From: an uncultured Reyranella sp.
GTDB taxonomy: Bacteria; Pseudomonadota; Alphaproteobacteria; Reyranellales; Reyranellaceae
Length of the DNA stretch: 35,881 nucleotides
Direction: 5' to 3'
Assembly (NCBI GenBank): GCA_937915145.1
Contig: CALDNT010000254.1
Coordinates: 1-35,881 of the forward strand
The position numbers were made by a program, and so were the translations under genes. This document shows positions 21,298 to 28,591 of this stretch, one piece after another. The notes beneath the pieces were generated by a model. It did not search any database and was not told the DNA's origin. It worked only from the letters and a program-made list of their open reading frames with translations. Position 1 is the stretch's first letter, and every line of letters starts with the position of its first letter.

Positions 21298-21666
21298 TTA
21301 AAGACAAAGGATAAGAGCGCATTTCGTGTCGTGGGAAGTGTCGAGTTTCACGCGCGGCATCGGGGGCGACAGGGGCGACGGGAGAACCTGGCCATCACGT
21401 ACATGAGCTGGCGGTCGTTCAAGCGGCCCGGCGCCATGGCGAAACAGGCGCGCCGCCGCCTCGGCGAGGGCCGCCTCCCAGGCCGACGCGAAGCCGGGAA
21501 GCGTGAAGCGCCACGTATAGGGCGTGGTGCGGTCGACATCGACGATGGCCGCGGCATGGGCCACCGAGCCGGTCTCGCCCAGCGCCTTCAGGAACGCCAT
21601 CTGGCGCTGCCGGCGGCGGCTGAACTTGCGGCCGTTGCGGTAGGTTCGAGAGAACGGGTCGGTCAT
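21298..21666 (-). CDS. Small helix-turn-helix protein, terminase-small-subunit-like, possibly frameshifted
   Basis: A 122-aa protein from ATG 21664-21666, preceded by AGGAGGG at 5 nt. Residues 14-65 hold a basic stretch (FSRRRQRQ), a helix and an HTH-like unit (ALGETGSVAHAAAIVDV, then TTPYTWR and PGFASAWEAAL). This resembles the DNA-binding part of phage terminase small subunits and related HTH proteins. After about residue 76 the frame turns Pro-rich and unlike a folded protein, whereas the frame shifted by one base reads LNDRQLMYVMARFSRRP, a better continuation. A one-base indel near 21435 would explain this. A palindrome lies directly upstream. It may be a relic of a mobile element; the family assignment is tentative. 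Confidence 0.55.
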   Translation of the reverse strand: MTDPFSRTYRNGRKFSRRRQRQMAFLKALGETGSVAHAAAIVDVDRTTPYTWRFTLPGFASAWEAALAEAAARLFRHGAGPLERPPAHVRDGQVLPSPLSPPMPRVKLDTSHDTKCALILCL

Positions 21667-21675
21667 GACGCCCTC

Positions 21676-21715
21676 CTTGACAGGATATACAGGAAACGGA
21701 CGGTTTCCTGTCAAG
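21676..21715. promoter_or_regulatory. Palindrome containing TTGACA on both strands, upstream of the HTH gene
   Basis: CTTGACAGGA (21676-21685) and TCCTGTCAAG (21706-21715) are perfect inverted arms. An alternative inner stem CAGGAAAC/GTTTCCTG also forms. Because of the symmetry, TTGACA appears on both strands. On the minus strand it could serve as a -35 with TATATC 19 bp away as a poor -10, ending just before the ribosome binding site. Autoregulation by the HTH protein is a natural guess, but it is only a guess. Confidence 0.45.
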
Positions 21716-21719
21716 AGGT

Positions 21720-22337
21720 GCTGTCGGTTGCCCTAGTGGACTGGGCTCGAAAAGTTCAACAGAGTCTGAGGCTAAATTACGCTGGTATCTCGAATCCGAA
21801 ATATCCAGCTTATGGCGCTCGCACGAGTCGCTCGCTCAACGTAGCGTCCCGGGATCCTACACACTACAGATGAGTGTTCCGAAACCAGTGCCGCCAAGCC
21901 GAGCGCAAGGGCATGAGGCTTAACACACACAACCAGAGGTTATCCATAGCGGATCAATCGGGAGCGTAGTATCTCCGTCGCGCCATTGTTTCTTGAACGC
22001 GTACAGAAGGACTTTGTGGAATATCAAGATGCTGTCGCGTTTCCCTTACCTCCTTCGGCAGGCCACTTTACCGGCTTCTTGTGTACGGTCGGACCGGCTG
22101 CAAATTCGAAGACAGCAGCAATCAGTCACTACCTGGGGCCTCCTCAACCTCTAAACGAACAGCGCTTTGACATCTCATCTCCGCCTAGTCGCTGCTTCCG
22201 TCTGCCATCGCATTTCCGTCGCGGTCGTGCGCCTCGGAAAGGTCGATCGTCACGCCATCGCGCCGGCAGAAATCGCTGACTATCTGCACAATCCCAGATA
22301 AGAAGTAATGCAGAAGAATTAGGCAGAGGAGCCTTCC
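21720..22337. other. 618-nt stretch with no convincing gene
   Basis: Base composition here is visibly richer in A and T than in flanking genes, with runs such as GAATCCGAAATATCCAGC. I found no protein family, no tRNA-like cloverleaf and no clean terminator. A 97-codon frame at 21986-22279 lacks a ribosome binding site and turns Arg-rich at its end. A short TTG-initiated frame near 22168-22300 ends YLHNPR and is equally unsupported. The 3' end carries the CAGAGGAG ribosome binding site of the next gene. It may be decayed foreign DNA. Confidence 0.45.
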
Positions 22338-22916
22338 ATGCCCGCTGGTGCGACCCTCCCGGTTCTCGACCACGACCTGGCCGATGACGAGCTTCAGTGG
22401 ATGAAATCCGTTTACGCGGATTTCAACAAGGCTCGCGCTGCGGCCGGCCCCGACTTCAACCCCAAGGAAGCCCTGCGCGCCATTCTGGCCCGTCCGGAAT
22501 ATCGCCTGTCCGCCGCACCGGATCTCAGCGGACCCGGCCCGTGGCGTCTGGGCCAGAACCGGCACGGCCGCGGCGTCGCGGCGGTGTTCCTGCCGAAGGT
22601 CGAACTTCACACACACATCGCCAGCCGCACCGATCAGTTCCCGATGTATGTCATGGGCGAGGCCGATGGCTTTTCCCTCGACGAAAACGGCAAGCCGCTG
22701 CTGACGCCGGTGGCTGGCGGCAGCCATTTCCACAACGCGCCCGGCGCGCCGCACGCCTTCATGCCGAAAGTCGGCGCGCCCAAACCGGACAACTGGGAAA
22801 TCGCCTTCATCGCGATCACGCCGCGCAATCTGATGGAAGACACGCACCGCGTCTCGGACGAGGTGCGTGCGCTGTACAAACGGGTTGTCGGTCAGGACGC
22901 CCCTTTGGGCGTTTAA
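22338..22916 (+). CDS. Cupin-like protein of unknown function
   Basis: A 192-aa protein with AGAGGAG well placed before the ATG. Residues 84-145 look like a cupin core: FLPKVELHTHIASRT with His91 and His93, then GGSHFHNAPGAPHAFMP with His130, His132 and His139. These could form a metal site. There is no signal peptide. The first 60 residues (ELQWMKSVYADFNKARAA, NPKEALRAILARPEY) look helical and may be a separate small domain. I do not recognise the family and cannot name a substrate. The gene stands alone, with unrelated genes on both sides. Confidence 0.75.
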   Translation: MPAGATLPVLDHDLADDELQWMKSVYADFNKARAAAGPDFNPKEALRAILARPEYRLSAAPDLSGPGPWRLGQNRHGRGVAAVFLPKVELHTHIASRTDQFPMYVMGEADGFSLDENGKPLLTPVAGGSHFHNAPGAPHAFMPKVGAPKPDNWEIAFIAITPRNLMEDTHRVSDEVRALYKRVVGQDAPLGV

Positions 22917-23118
22917 CGCTGCGCCCGTCCGCGATGAGACGCGCGGATTCGCGTCCGACACTACCTGGGACACGTGCGTTGGCGTTTCTGAGGCATCAAA
23001 ACCCCGGGAGCGCGCACCTCCCTATGAGCGTGTCTTGGAAATGCGCCTTCGAAGTCATTTCCGGTAGGCGTCGCCGGGGGTGGGCGGGGCGGCTCCCGTT
23101 GCGGTGGAGACACCGCGG

Positions 23119-23496
23119 ATGAGGAGGATGGCACCGCGCGTCCTCTGGCTGCTGCTCGGGATTGCTGCAACCGGCTTCGGCATCGCCGGCGCGGTACTGC
23201 CGCTGCTGCCGACGACGCCGTTCCTGCTGGTCGCCACCTATGCCTTCGCCCGATCTTCGCCACGCCTGCACGCCTGGCTGATGTCGCACCGCCAGTTCGG
23301 TCCGCTGATCGCCAACTGGCAGCAACACGGCGCCATCGGTCGCCGCGCCAAGCAGGCGGCAATTGCCGTCATGGCGCTCTCTCTCGCTATGAGTTGGCTG
23401 TTGGCGGTGCCGGGTTGGATCATTGCGATACAGACAGCCGTGCTCGCCGGTGTCGCCATTTTTATCCTGACGCGCCCCGACGGTTCGCAGGTGTAG
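23119..23496 (+). CDS. DUF454 / YbaN-family small inner-membrane protein
   Basis: A 125-aa membrane protein. RVLWLLLGIAATGFGIAGAV is the first helix, followed by LPLLPTTPFLLVATYAFARSSPRLHAWL, the DUF454 signature (positions about 27-55). Two further helices lie in MALSLAMSWLLAVPG and IIAIQTAVLAGVAIFIL. The function of the family is not known. The start is uncertain: ATG 23119 and ATG 23128 are both possible, and an upstream in-frame start at 23080 would add residues unlike the family. Confidence 0.88.
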   Translation: MRRMAPRVLWLLLGIAATGFGIAGAVLPLLPTTPFLLVATYAFARSSPRLHAWLMSHRQFGPLIANWQQHGAIGRRAKQAAIAVMALSLAMSWLLAVPGWIIAIQTAVLAGVAIFILTRPDGSQV

Positions 23497-23638
23497 CATC
23501 CAGGGAGGGCGGCTCTTCGGTGGTCCGGCCAACCTGGCGCGCAAAACGCGCCATAGTTGGCAAGTGAATCGAAGCCGTGTCCGTGTCCAGTGCCCATCGC
23601 GTGATTGAAATTGACGTGGCGGGCAATAGGATGGCGCC

Positions 23639-24157
23639 ATGAGCATCCGTAACCTGCTGTCGATCGTCGCGATTCTGCTGTTCGCTGCCGGGCCTGCGAC
23701 GGCCCAAACGTACGAGGAACAGATGCGCACGGCGGCCGGCGCCTACGAGCGCAAGGACATGGCGACCGCGGTCCGGATCTGGAAAGTCTGGGCAGCCAAA
23801 GGCGAGGCCGAGGCGCAGACGCTGCTGGGCGCCATGTACTGGAGCGGTGAAGGCGTACCGCGCGACCATCGCGAGGCGGCGTCTCTGTATCTGCGTGCCG
23901 CCAACCAGGGTTATGCCCGGGCGCAGAATGACATTGGATTCATGTACGGTTTCGGCGAGGGCATTCCGCCGCACGACGATGTCGAGGCCTACAAGTGGCT
24001 GACGCTCGCCATCGAGCGCTACACGGCGAAGAACCAGGACCGCCGGGATCAGGCGAGCGAGGACCGGAAAGTGCTTGCCGCCCGCATGACCCCTGCGCAA
24101 GTCACCGAGGCCGCGCGGCGCGCGAGGACGTGGAAGCCTGTTCCCGAGATGCGGTAA
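23639..24157 (+). CDS. Secreted Sel1-repeat (SLR) protein
   Basis: A 172-aa protein with a clear signal peptide (LLSIVAILLFAAGPATAQ, cleavage after about residue 22). Two or three Sel1-like repeats follow: GAYERKDMATAVRIWKVWAA, then AEAQTLLGAMYWSGEGVPRD and ARAQNDIGFMYGFGEGIPPH, and the closing EAYKWLTLAIERY. SLR proteins act as adaptors in envelope or signalling complexes. The role here is unknown. The gene ends 10 nt before the M23 peptidase gene on the same strand, so the two envelope proteins probably share a transcript. Confidence 0.88.
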   Translation: MSIRNLLSIVAILLFAAGPATAQTYEEQMRTAAGAYERKDMATAVRIWKVWAAKGEAEAQTLLGAMYWSGEGVPRDHREAASLYLRAANQGYARAQNDIGFMYGFGEGIPPHDDVEAYKWLTLAIERYTAKNQDRRDQASEDRKVLAARMTPAQVTEAARRARTWKPVPEMR

Positions 24158-24167
24158 ACTTGCGGAC

Positions 24168-25382
24168 ATGAACAAGGCGTCGCCTGCTGTGGCACTCGTC
24201 GCCGTGCTGTTGATCGGCTCGATGGCGGCGGCGCGCGCTGACGATACGCCGACTGCTCCGGAGCACGTCGTGGAAGAGCGGGTGGCGGACATCGCCGCTG
24301 AGCGGCGACATGACCTGCTGCCCTTCGTGCGCCAGATCGCCGTCGACGGAGCCATCACCGGTTCGCTTGAGGCGTCGACCGCTGCGGCTGGCGTGCCGGC
24401 ATCGGCGATGTTGGAGGTGCTGCAGGCCCTGGCGGGCTCAATTGACGCTGGCTGGGCGATCCAGGATGGCGACCGTTTCCACGTCCGTTACGAACAGACC
24501 TTCACGGCGGCAGGGATGCCGCTCGATGATGGCCGCGTACTGTGGATCGAGTTGCGGACGGCGGGTGATGGTGCTGTCGCGCTCCATCGGTTTCGCGGTC
24601 GGGACAAGGTCGAGCGCTTCTGGCAGGTGAATGGCCAGGCGACGACACCGCCTTCGATCCGCCTGCCGGTCGAGGTCATTTCGATTTCTTCGGGCTTTGG
24701 CTTGCGGGCCGATCCGTTCGATCAACCACCGCCATCGCCTACGGCGGACAAGCCTTGGGCGATGGGCGGCCCGCGGCGCCCGCCACTGCAGGGCCTTCCG
24801 ACCGGGAGCGCCTCCGACACGCCGGGAACGGGCGCCACGGCGGTTCTCCGCGGCTCGCAGGGGCTGTCGTCATACGGCAAGTCATCGGCTGGCCAGTCGG
24901 CCTATGGTGGCTCGAGCGGCAGTACGTGGCAGCCTGCACCGCGCGTCACGCGCTCGTTGTTCATGCATGAGGGCGTCGATCTGGTGGCGCCGGCGGGAAC
25001 GCCGGTCCATGCCGCGGCGGATGGCGTGGTTGTCGGCGCCGGCCCCAACGGCCGCTATGGCAACTGGATCCGGATCGCGCATGCCGGCACGCTGGCCACG
25101 GTGTATGGCCATCTCGCCGGCTTCGCGCCGGGCGTCGCGGCGGGCTCGACCGTGTCGAGTGGCGACGTCATCGGCTATGTCGGCAGCACCGGCCGCTCGA
25201 CTGCCCCGCACCTGCATTTCGAGTTGCTGGACAATGGCAAGCCGGTCAATCCCATCAACCATCCGGAAACCCGACGTGGCGCGCTGCGCGGTTCCGATCT
25301 CGAGCGCTTCGGCAAGCAGGTGGCGCAGAGCAAGACCGAACGTGAGCGCGAGGCGATGGTCGCGGCAATAACCCGCCCCTGA
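24168..25382 (+). CDS. Secreted M23-family (LytM) peptidase with a long Gly/Ser/Pro insert
   Basis: A 404-aa exported metallopeptidase, probably acting on peptidoglycan cross-links. The signal peptide covers residues 1-24 (ALVAVLLIGSMAAARA). An N-terminal domain (40-165) resembles the one that precedes M23 domains in OapA/MepM-like proteins. The M23 domain has zinc ligands His267 and Asp271 (FMHEGVDLV) and His350 (APHLHFE), with His315 (VYGHL) and His348 as partners. Normally SSGFGxR is followed within about 15 residues by the first zinc His. Here about 85 low-complexity residues (183-262) separate them. It follows the Sel1 protein by 10 nt. Confidence 0.92.
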   Translation: MNKASPAVALVAVLLIGSMAAARADDTPTAPEHVVEERVADIAAERRHDLLPFVRQIAVDGAITGSLEASTAAAGVPASAMLEVLQALAGSIDAGWAIQDGDRFHVRYEQTFTAAGMPLDDGRVLWIELRTAGDGAVALHRFRGRDKVERFWQVNGQATTPPSIRLPVEVISISSGFGLRADPFDQPPPSPTADKPWAMGGPRRPPLQGLPTGSASDTPGTGATAVLRGSQGLSSYGKSSAGQSAYGGSSGSTWQPAPRVTRSLFMHEGVDLVAPAGTPVHAAADGVVVGAGPNGRYGNWIRIAHAGTLATVYGHLAGFAPGVAAGSTVSSGDVIGYVGSTGRSTAPHLHFELLDNGKPVNPINHPETRRGALRGSDLERFGKQVAQSKTEREREAMVAAITRP

Positions 25383-25466
25383 TCTTTCCGCGCTCCGCTC
25401 TCCCTCGCTCCGCGCGGCGCCATTGCACGGAGGAGGGAGGAGATGAACTGCGCGGAGTCCTCGAGA

Positions 25467-25829
25467 TCAGGTCTTGGGCGTCGTCGGGTTGGAAAGTATC
25501 TCGGCGCAGGCCCGAGCGACGTCTGAATCCGACGTCTTGCTGCCCGGCATGGTGGCGAAGCCGCTCTTTTCGACGACATTGCCGCGCTCCCACGAACTGG
25601 CTTTGGCGAGCTCGGCGATCTTCATCGCAGAATCGTCCTGGGCGCGGAAGCGGACGGCGCAGATCGGTGCGAGGGCGGCAACCTTGGCGTCGCTGGCGGC
25701 CGTGGTGGCGTTCTTGGTCGCGGTGCCGCCGGTCACCCAGCCGCCCCAACCGAAGCCGACGACGGCGAGCGCAATGGCGCCAAGAGCAGCGCCCCATAGA
25801 TAGGAATTGGTGTTTGCGGGCAATTTCAT
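25467..25829 (-). CDS. 120-aa membrane-anchored protein of unknown function, paralogue 1
   Basis: A 120-aa protein from ATG 25827-25829 with AAAGGA at 6 nt. One hydrophobic segment (SYLWGAALGAIALAVVGFGWGGWVTGG, about residues 9-35) is followed by a soluble domain with two cysteines (APICAVRF and ARACAEIL). The gene at 26170-26532 encodes the same architecture at exactly the same length, sharing WGGW(V/M)T, ALAPICAxRF, SDSDVARACAxIL and PxTPK(T/A) endings. The paired cysteines and N-terminal anchor suggest a periplasmic domain with a disulfide. I do not recognise the family from a named function. It is convergent with the M23 gene. Confidence 0.8.
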   Translation of the reverse strand: MKLPANTNSYLWGAALGAIALAVVGFGWGGWVTGGTATKNATTAASDAKVAALAPICAVRFRAQDDSAMKIAELAKASSWERGNVVEKSGFATMPGSKTSDSDVARACAEILSNPTTPKT

Positions 25830-26169
25830 GAGATGTCCTTTCATGGCCGCCGAGCGGCCTTCGAGCCGGCGTTCGCAGGAGCACTTGGCCGGCAATCAGT
25901 GAGTTCGGGAAGATCGGGAACGGCACCGGCGGTACCAGCCGGTTCTTTGGCGGTGCACTTCCCATCTTCGGCGGGAGCGCGATCATCTCTCAGCCATCGC
26001 AAGCCACTGGCTTGGGGGCGATGGTACATTAGCCCTACACCTTGCAGACAGGTGCGTCCAACGACAGGGTTGTTCCATTTGATACATCGCGTGCGATGCA
26101 TTGCGGATGGACCAGCCGGCGACGGATTCGCTGCTGCTGGTCGCCGGCTTTCGATCAGGCCTTAGCCGA
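25830..26169. other. 340-nt gap between the paralogous membrane-anchored genes
   Basis: No gene is supported. It contains a 10-bp perfect inverted repeat, AGCCGGCGAC/GTCGCCGGCT (26114-26123 with 26140-26149), placed about 20 nt downstream of the stop of paralogue 2 and able to act as its 3' hairpin. An 11-bp direct repeat, GATCAGGCCTT, flanks AGCC near 26154-26179. The remainder should hold the promoter of paralogue 1. Confidence 0.5.
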
Positions 26170-26532
26170 TCAGGCCTTTGGCGTCGGCGGGTCGGTAAGA
26201 ATCCGGGCGCAGGCGCGCGCGACATCACTGTCGGGGGACTTCTCGCCGGCCACCGTTGCCCAGCCGCCGCCCTCAATGATGCGTGGGCGATCCCAGCGGC
26301 TTGCGGTCTTGAGTTCGCTGAGGTTCATCGCCGCGTCGGTATCGGTGCGGAATCGCTCGGCGCAGATCGGTGCCAATGCCATCACGTGGGCGTCATGAGC
26401 GGCCGCGGCGACCTGTTTGCTCGCCGTACTGGAGGTCATCCAGCCACCCCAGGCGAAGCCGACGATGGCCAATGCGAGAGCGCCACTCGCTGCGCCCCAC
26501 AGGACGGGTTTGGTGTTCTGGGGAAATTTCAT
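26170..26532 (-). CDS. 120-aa membrane-anchored protein of unknown function, paralogue 2
   Basis: This protein is identical in length and layout to the gene at 25467-25829: a helix in VLWGAASGALALAIVGFAWGGW, then ALAPICAERFRTDTDAAM, WATVAGEKSPDSDVARACAR and a PPTPKA end. By eye roughly half of the residues are shared, so the duplication is not recent. Conserved spacing of the two cysteines supports a structural disulfide. The start is well set because the two proteins align from Met1 (MKLPANT / MKFPQNT). Function is unknown. Confidence 0.8.
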   Translation of the reverse strand: MKFPQNTKPVLWGAASGALALAIVGFAWGGWMTSSTASKQVAAAAHDAHVMALAPICAERFRTDTDAAMNLSELKTASRWDRPRIIEGGGWATVAGEKSPDSDVARACARILTDPPTPKA

Positions 26533-26868
26533 GATGTCTCCTCACGGGCGACCGCCTGATCGACGTCCATGGCAATGGAGGGCCAGAGACACAAATTTCG
26601 GCGACCAGAGCTGCCCACCTCGCAGCTGGATTGGGGGATGCGTCCCGGATGCCGACGATCAGTGGGTAAACCGCGGCATTGGTGGAGCGAAACCGTCAGG
26701 CAACTCTCAGTCAATTCTCGAAGGCGTAGCTGTGTCTTCGAAGAACAACGATCGGGACGGAGGCTGGCTGCAAAGGCCAGTCCAAGACGAATTAATCGTC
26801 AAACCGCCTTGGCAATAGCCACTATCGACGGTGGAATTACCCTACACGATGAAAGCAAAAATGTCCAA
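26533..26868. other. 336-nt gap without a recognised gene
   Basis: This gap lies between the start of paralogue 2 and the stop of the desaturase gene, both on the minus strand. It holds a small stem CTGGC/GCCAG near 26763-26783 and no T-run, so no terminator is called. Frames crossing it lack ribosome binding sites and family features. Confidence 0.4.
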
Positions 26869-27885
26869 TCACTCGGCATCCGCAAATCGCACGAGGCGAG
26901 CATGTTGTTCATCCCACAAGGTGAGGCGAGTCGCGCGAAGACCGGCGCGAAATTTCAGTGTTGGCACGGATCGGAAGGCCGAGACCGCTTCGTGCGCCGC
27001 TGGCAGGTTGTAGTTCGGTATCCGCGGATTGAGATGATGGACGTGGTGAAAGCCGATATTGCCGGTCAGCCATTGCAGCGGCCGTGGCAGACTGAAGTAC
27101 GATGAACCTTCGAGCGCCGCTTCGACGAAGCTCCAGTCGCTCTTGCCGGCCCAACGCGAAGTCTCGAACCGGTGTTGCAGAGAGAACAGCCATACGCCCA
27201 GTATCGAAGATACAACCATTACGGGCAGATGTACGAGAAGAACCTCCCGCCAGCCCAGCAGGGCGACCAGAACTCCAAACAACGCAACGAGAGCCAGGTT
27301 GGTCATATGGACCGACCAGCGTTCGCGCGTCCACGTCCGTGGCGTGTCGAAGGGCACGCGGTAAAGCAGCACGAAGACCAGGGGCGGCAGCAGGATATTG
27401 GCAATCAGCGGATGGCGCGGCAGTCGGTAGAGAAATCGTCGCCACGGCGTCAGTGCCTGGTATTCCCGCACGGTCAGGCAGGCGGAATAGATATCACTGC
27501 CCGCACTTTGCCGGTCGAGATTGTTCCAGTTGGCGTGATGGGCGGCATGCTGGCGACGCCAGTTGGCGAAGGGCGTGAGGGTGATCAGGCTGCACAGCCG
27601 TCCGACCGCCGTGTTGGCCGCGCGCGAAGCGAAGAAGGATCCGTGGCCGCAATCATGCTGAACGATGAAGACGCGAACCAGCAATGCCCCGGTCGGAAGA
27701 CTGAGCGTGAGCGTCAGTAAGGGCGAGATCGGGTAAACAAGGTACATCGCCGCACAGCCGGCGAGAAACGGCCCAAATGAAGTCAGTAGCTGAAAGATAC
27801 TCATTCGGATCGTGGGGGCGGCAAACGAATTCACCGCTTGTTGAAGCGCGGCGTCCGAAGGGCCAAGATCGCGTCTATTATCCAT
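26869..27885 (-). CDS. Membrane fatty acid desaturase (FADS-type diiron)
   Basis: A 338-aa integral membrane desaturase, which inserts a cis double bond into an acyl chain with O2 and an electron donor. All three histidine boxes are present: HDCGH (77-81), HAAHH (113-117) and HHVHH in GNIGFHHVHHLNPRIPNYNL (about 283-287). Hydrophobic pairs of helices lie between them. I chose the ATG at 27885, which gives a typical 30-residue cytosolic start; the frame stays open further upstream without family sequence. It is divergent from the cold-shock gene. That suits a cold or membrane-fluidity link, but the gap is 307 nt and shared control is not shown. Confidence 0.92.
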   Translation of the reverse strand: MDNRRDLGPSDAALQQAVNSFAAPTIRMSIFQLLTSFGPFLAGCAAMYLVYPISPLLTLTLSLPTGALLVRVFIVQHDCGHGSFFASRAANTAVGRLCSLITLTPFANWRRQHAAHHANWNNLDRQSAGSDIYSACLTVREYQALTPWRRFLYRLPRHPLIANILLPPLVFVLLYRVPFDTPRTWTRERWSVHMTNLALVALFGVLVALLGWREVLLVHLPVMVVSSILGVWLFSLQHRFETSRWAGKSDWSFVEAALEGSSYFSLPRPLQWLTGNIGFHHVHHLNPRIPNYNLPAAHEAVSAFRSVPTLKFRAGLRATRLTLWDEQHARLVRFADAE

Positions 27886-28192
27886 TTGGGCTTTCTGGAC
27901 CGCAAAGTCGGTGGAAACGCCAGGATGGCCAGGAGATGAGGACCGTCTCGTCCCGGAACAAGGGCCAAGGGCAAGATGATCCGGCAGGCCGGGCTGGACG
28001 CCCCCCTTGCAAATCTCGCCCACAACGCCCATATGGGGACAGTCGATAGACGGTACAGATGACTTGGCCATGCCCCGACTCCGGTTGGCGCCGCGCCACA
28101 AACACTTGTCCCCGAAAACAAAATGCGCATTCGACGGCTTACCTTCGGGAAGGCCAGCATATCTACATCTATGATTGTGAAAGGGTTCTCCC
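27886..28192. other. Divergent promoter region between desaturase and cold-shock genes
   Basis: No gene is called. The 3' part is unusually rich in A and T for this window (CATATCTACATCTATGATTG) and forms the 5' leader of the cold-shock gene with AAAGGG as ribosome binding site. I could not assign -35/-10 boxes with confidence. Long leaders of cold-shock mRNAs often fold in a temperature-dependent way; whether this one does cannot be judged by eye. Confidence 0.45.
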
Positions 28193-28405
28193 ATGACTAC
28201 GGGAACCGTGAAGTGGTTCAATATTCAAAAGGGCTTCGGATTCATCCAGCCCGACAACGGCGGCAGCGATGCCTTCGTGCATATCAGCGCCGTCGAGCGC
28301 GCCGGCCTTGGCAGCCTCAACGAGGGCCAGAAGGTCGAGTATGAGCTCGTCGCCGATCGTCGGAGCGGCAAAATGTCGGCCGACAACCTCAAAGCCGTCG
28401 GCTGA
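28193..28405 (+). CDS. CspA-family cold-shock protein
   Basis: A 70-aa single-stranded nucleic-acid-binding protein of the cold-shock domain. RNP1 reads KGFGFIQPD and RNP2 reads DAFVHISA, both intact, with the opening GTVKWFN. The length is the family norm. Such proteins melt RNA secondary structure and may act as antiterminators. It is a single gene with its own terminator (28537-28576). Whether it is cold-induced or constitutive cannot be told from the coding sequence. Confidence 0.97.
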   Translation: MTTGTVKWFNIQKGFGFIQPDNGGSDAFVHISAVERAGLGSLNEGQKVEYELVADRRSGKMSADNLKAVG

Positions 28406-28536
28406 TCGTGACGCCGCCGGCAACGGCGGCCTGCTTCTTTCGCTCCGGTCGACCACGGATGTACTGGCGAACCGGACGCCGGAAGGAGTAACTCGATCCA
28501 GCCCGACGGATGCCGCGCTTCGGCGCAGCATCCGGT

Positions 28537-28576
28537 GGCCCCGCGCCTCTCCAGGTTGCGGGGCCTTTGCTTTTTT
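28537..28576 (+). terminator. Intrinsic terminator downstream of the cold-shock gene
   Basis: GGCCCCGC (28537-28544) pairs with GCGGGGCC (28558-28565) around a 13-nt loop, followed by TTTGCTTTTTT. It lies 130 nt after the cold-shock stop and ends just where the GGAGG ribosome binding site of the transglutaminase gene begins, so that gene's expression would need read-through or a promoter within the gap. Confidence 0.85.
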
Positions 28577-28591
28577 GGAGGGCGCCAACCC

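Noticed and set aside
21949..21957. A DnaA-box-like TTATCCATA as part of a replication origin
   Set aside because: It is a single near-match with no cluster, no dnaA/dnaN context and no AT-rich unwinding region.
25841..26101. An 86-codon minus-strand frame between the two 120-aa paralogues
   Set aside because: No ribosome binding site, low-complexity composition and no resemblance to its neighbours.
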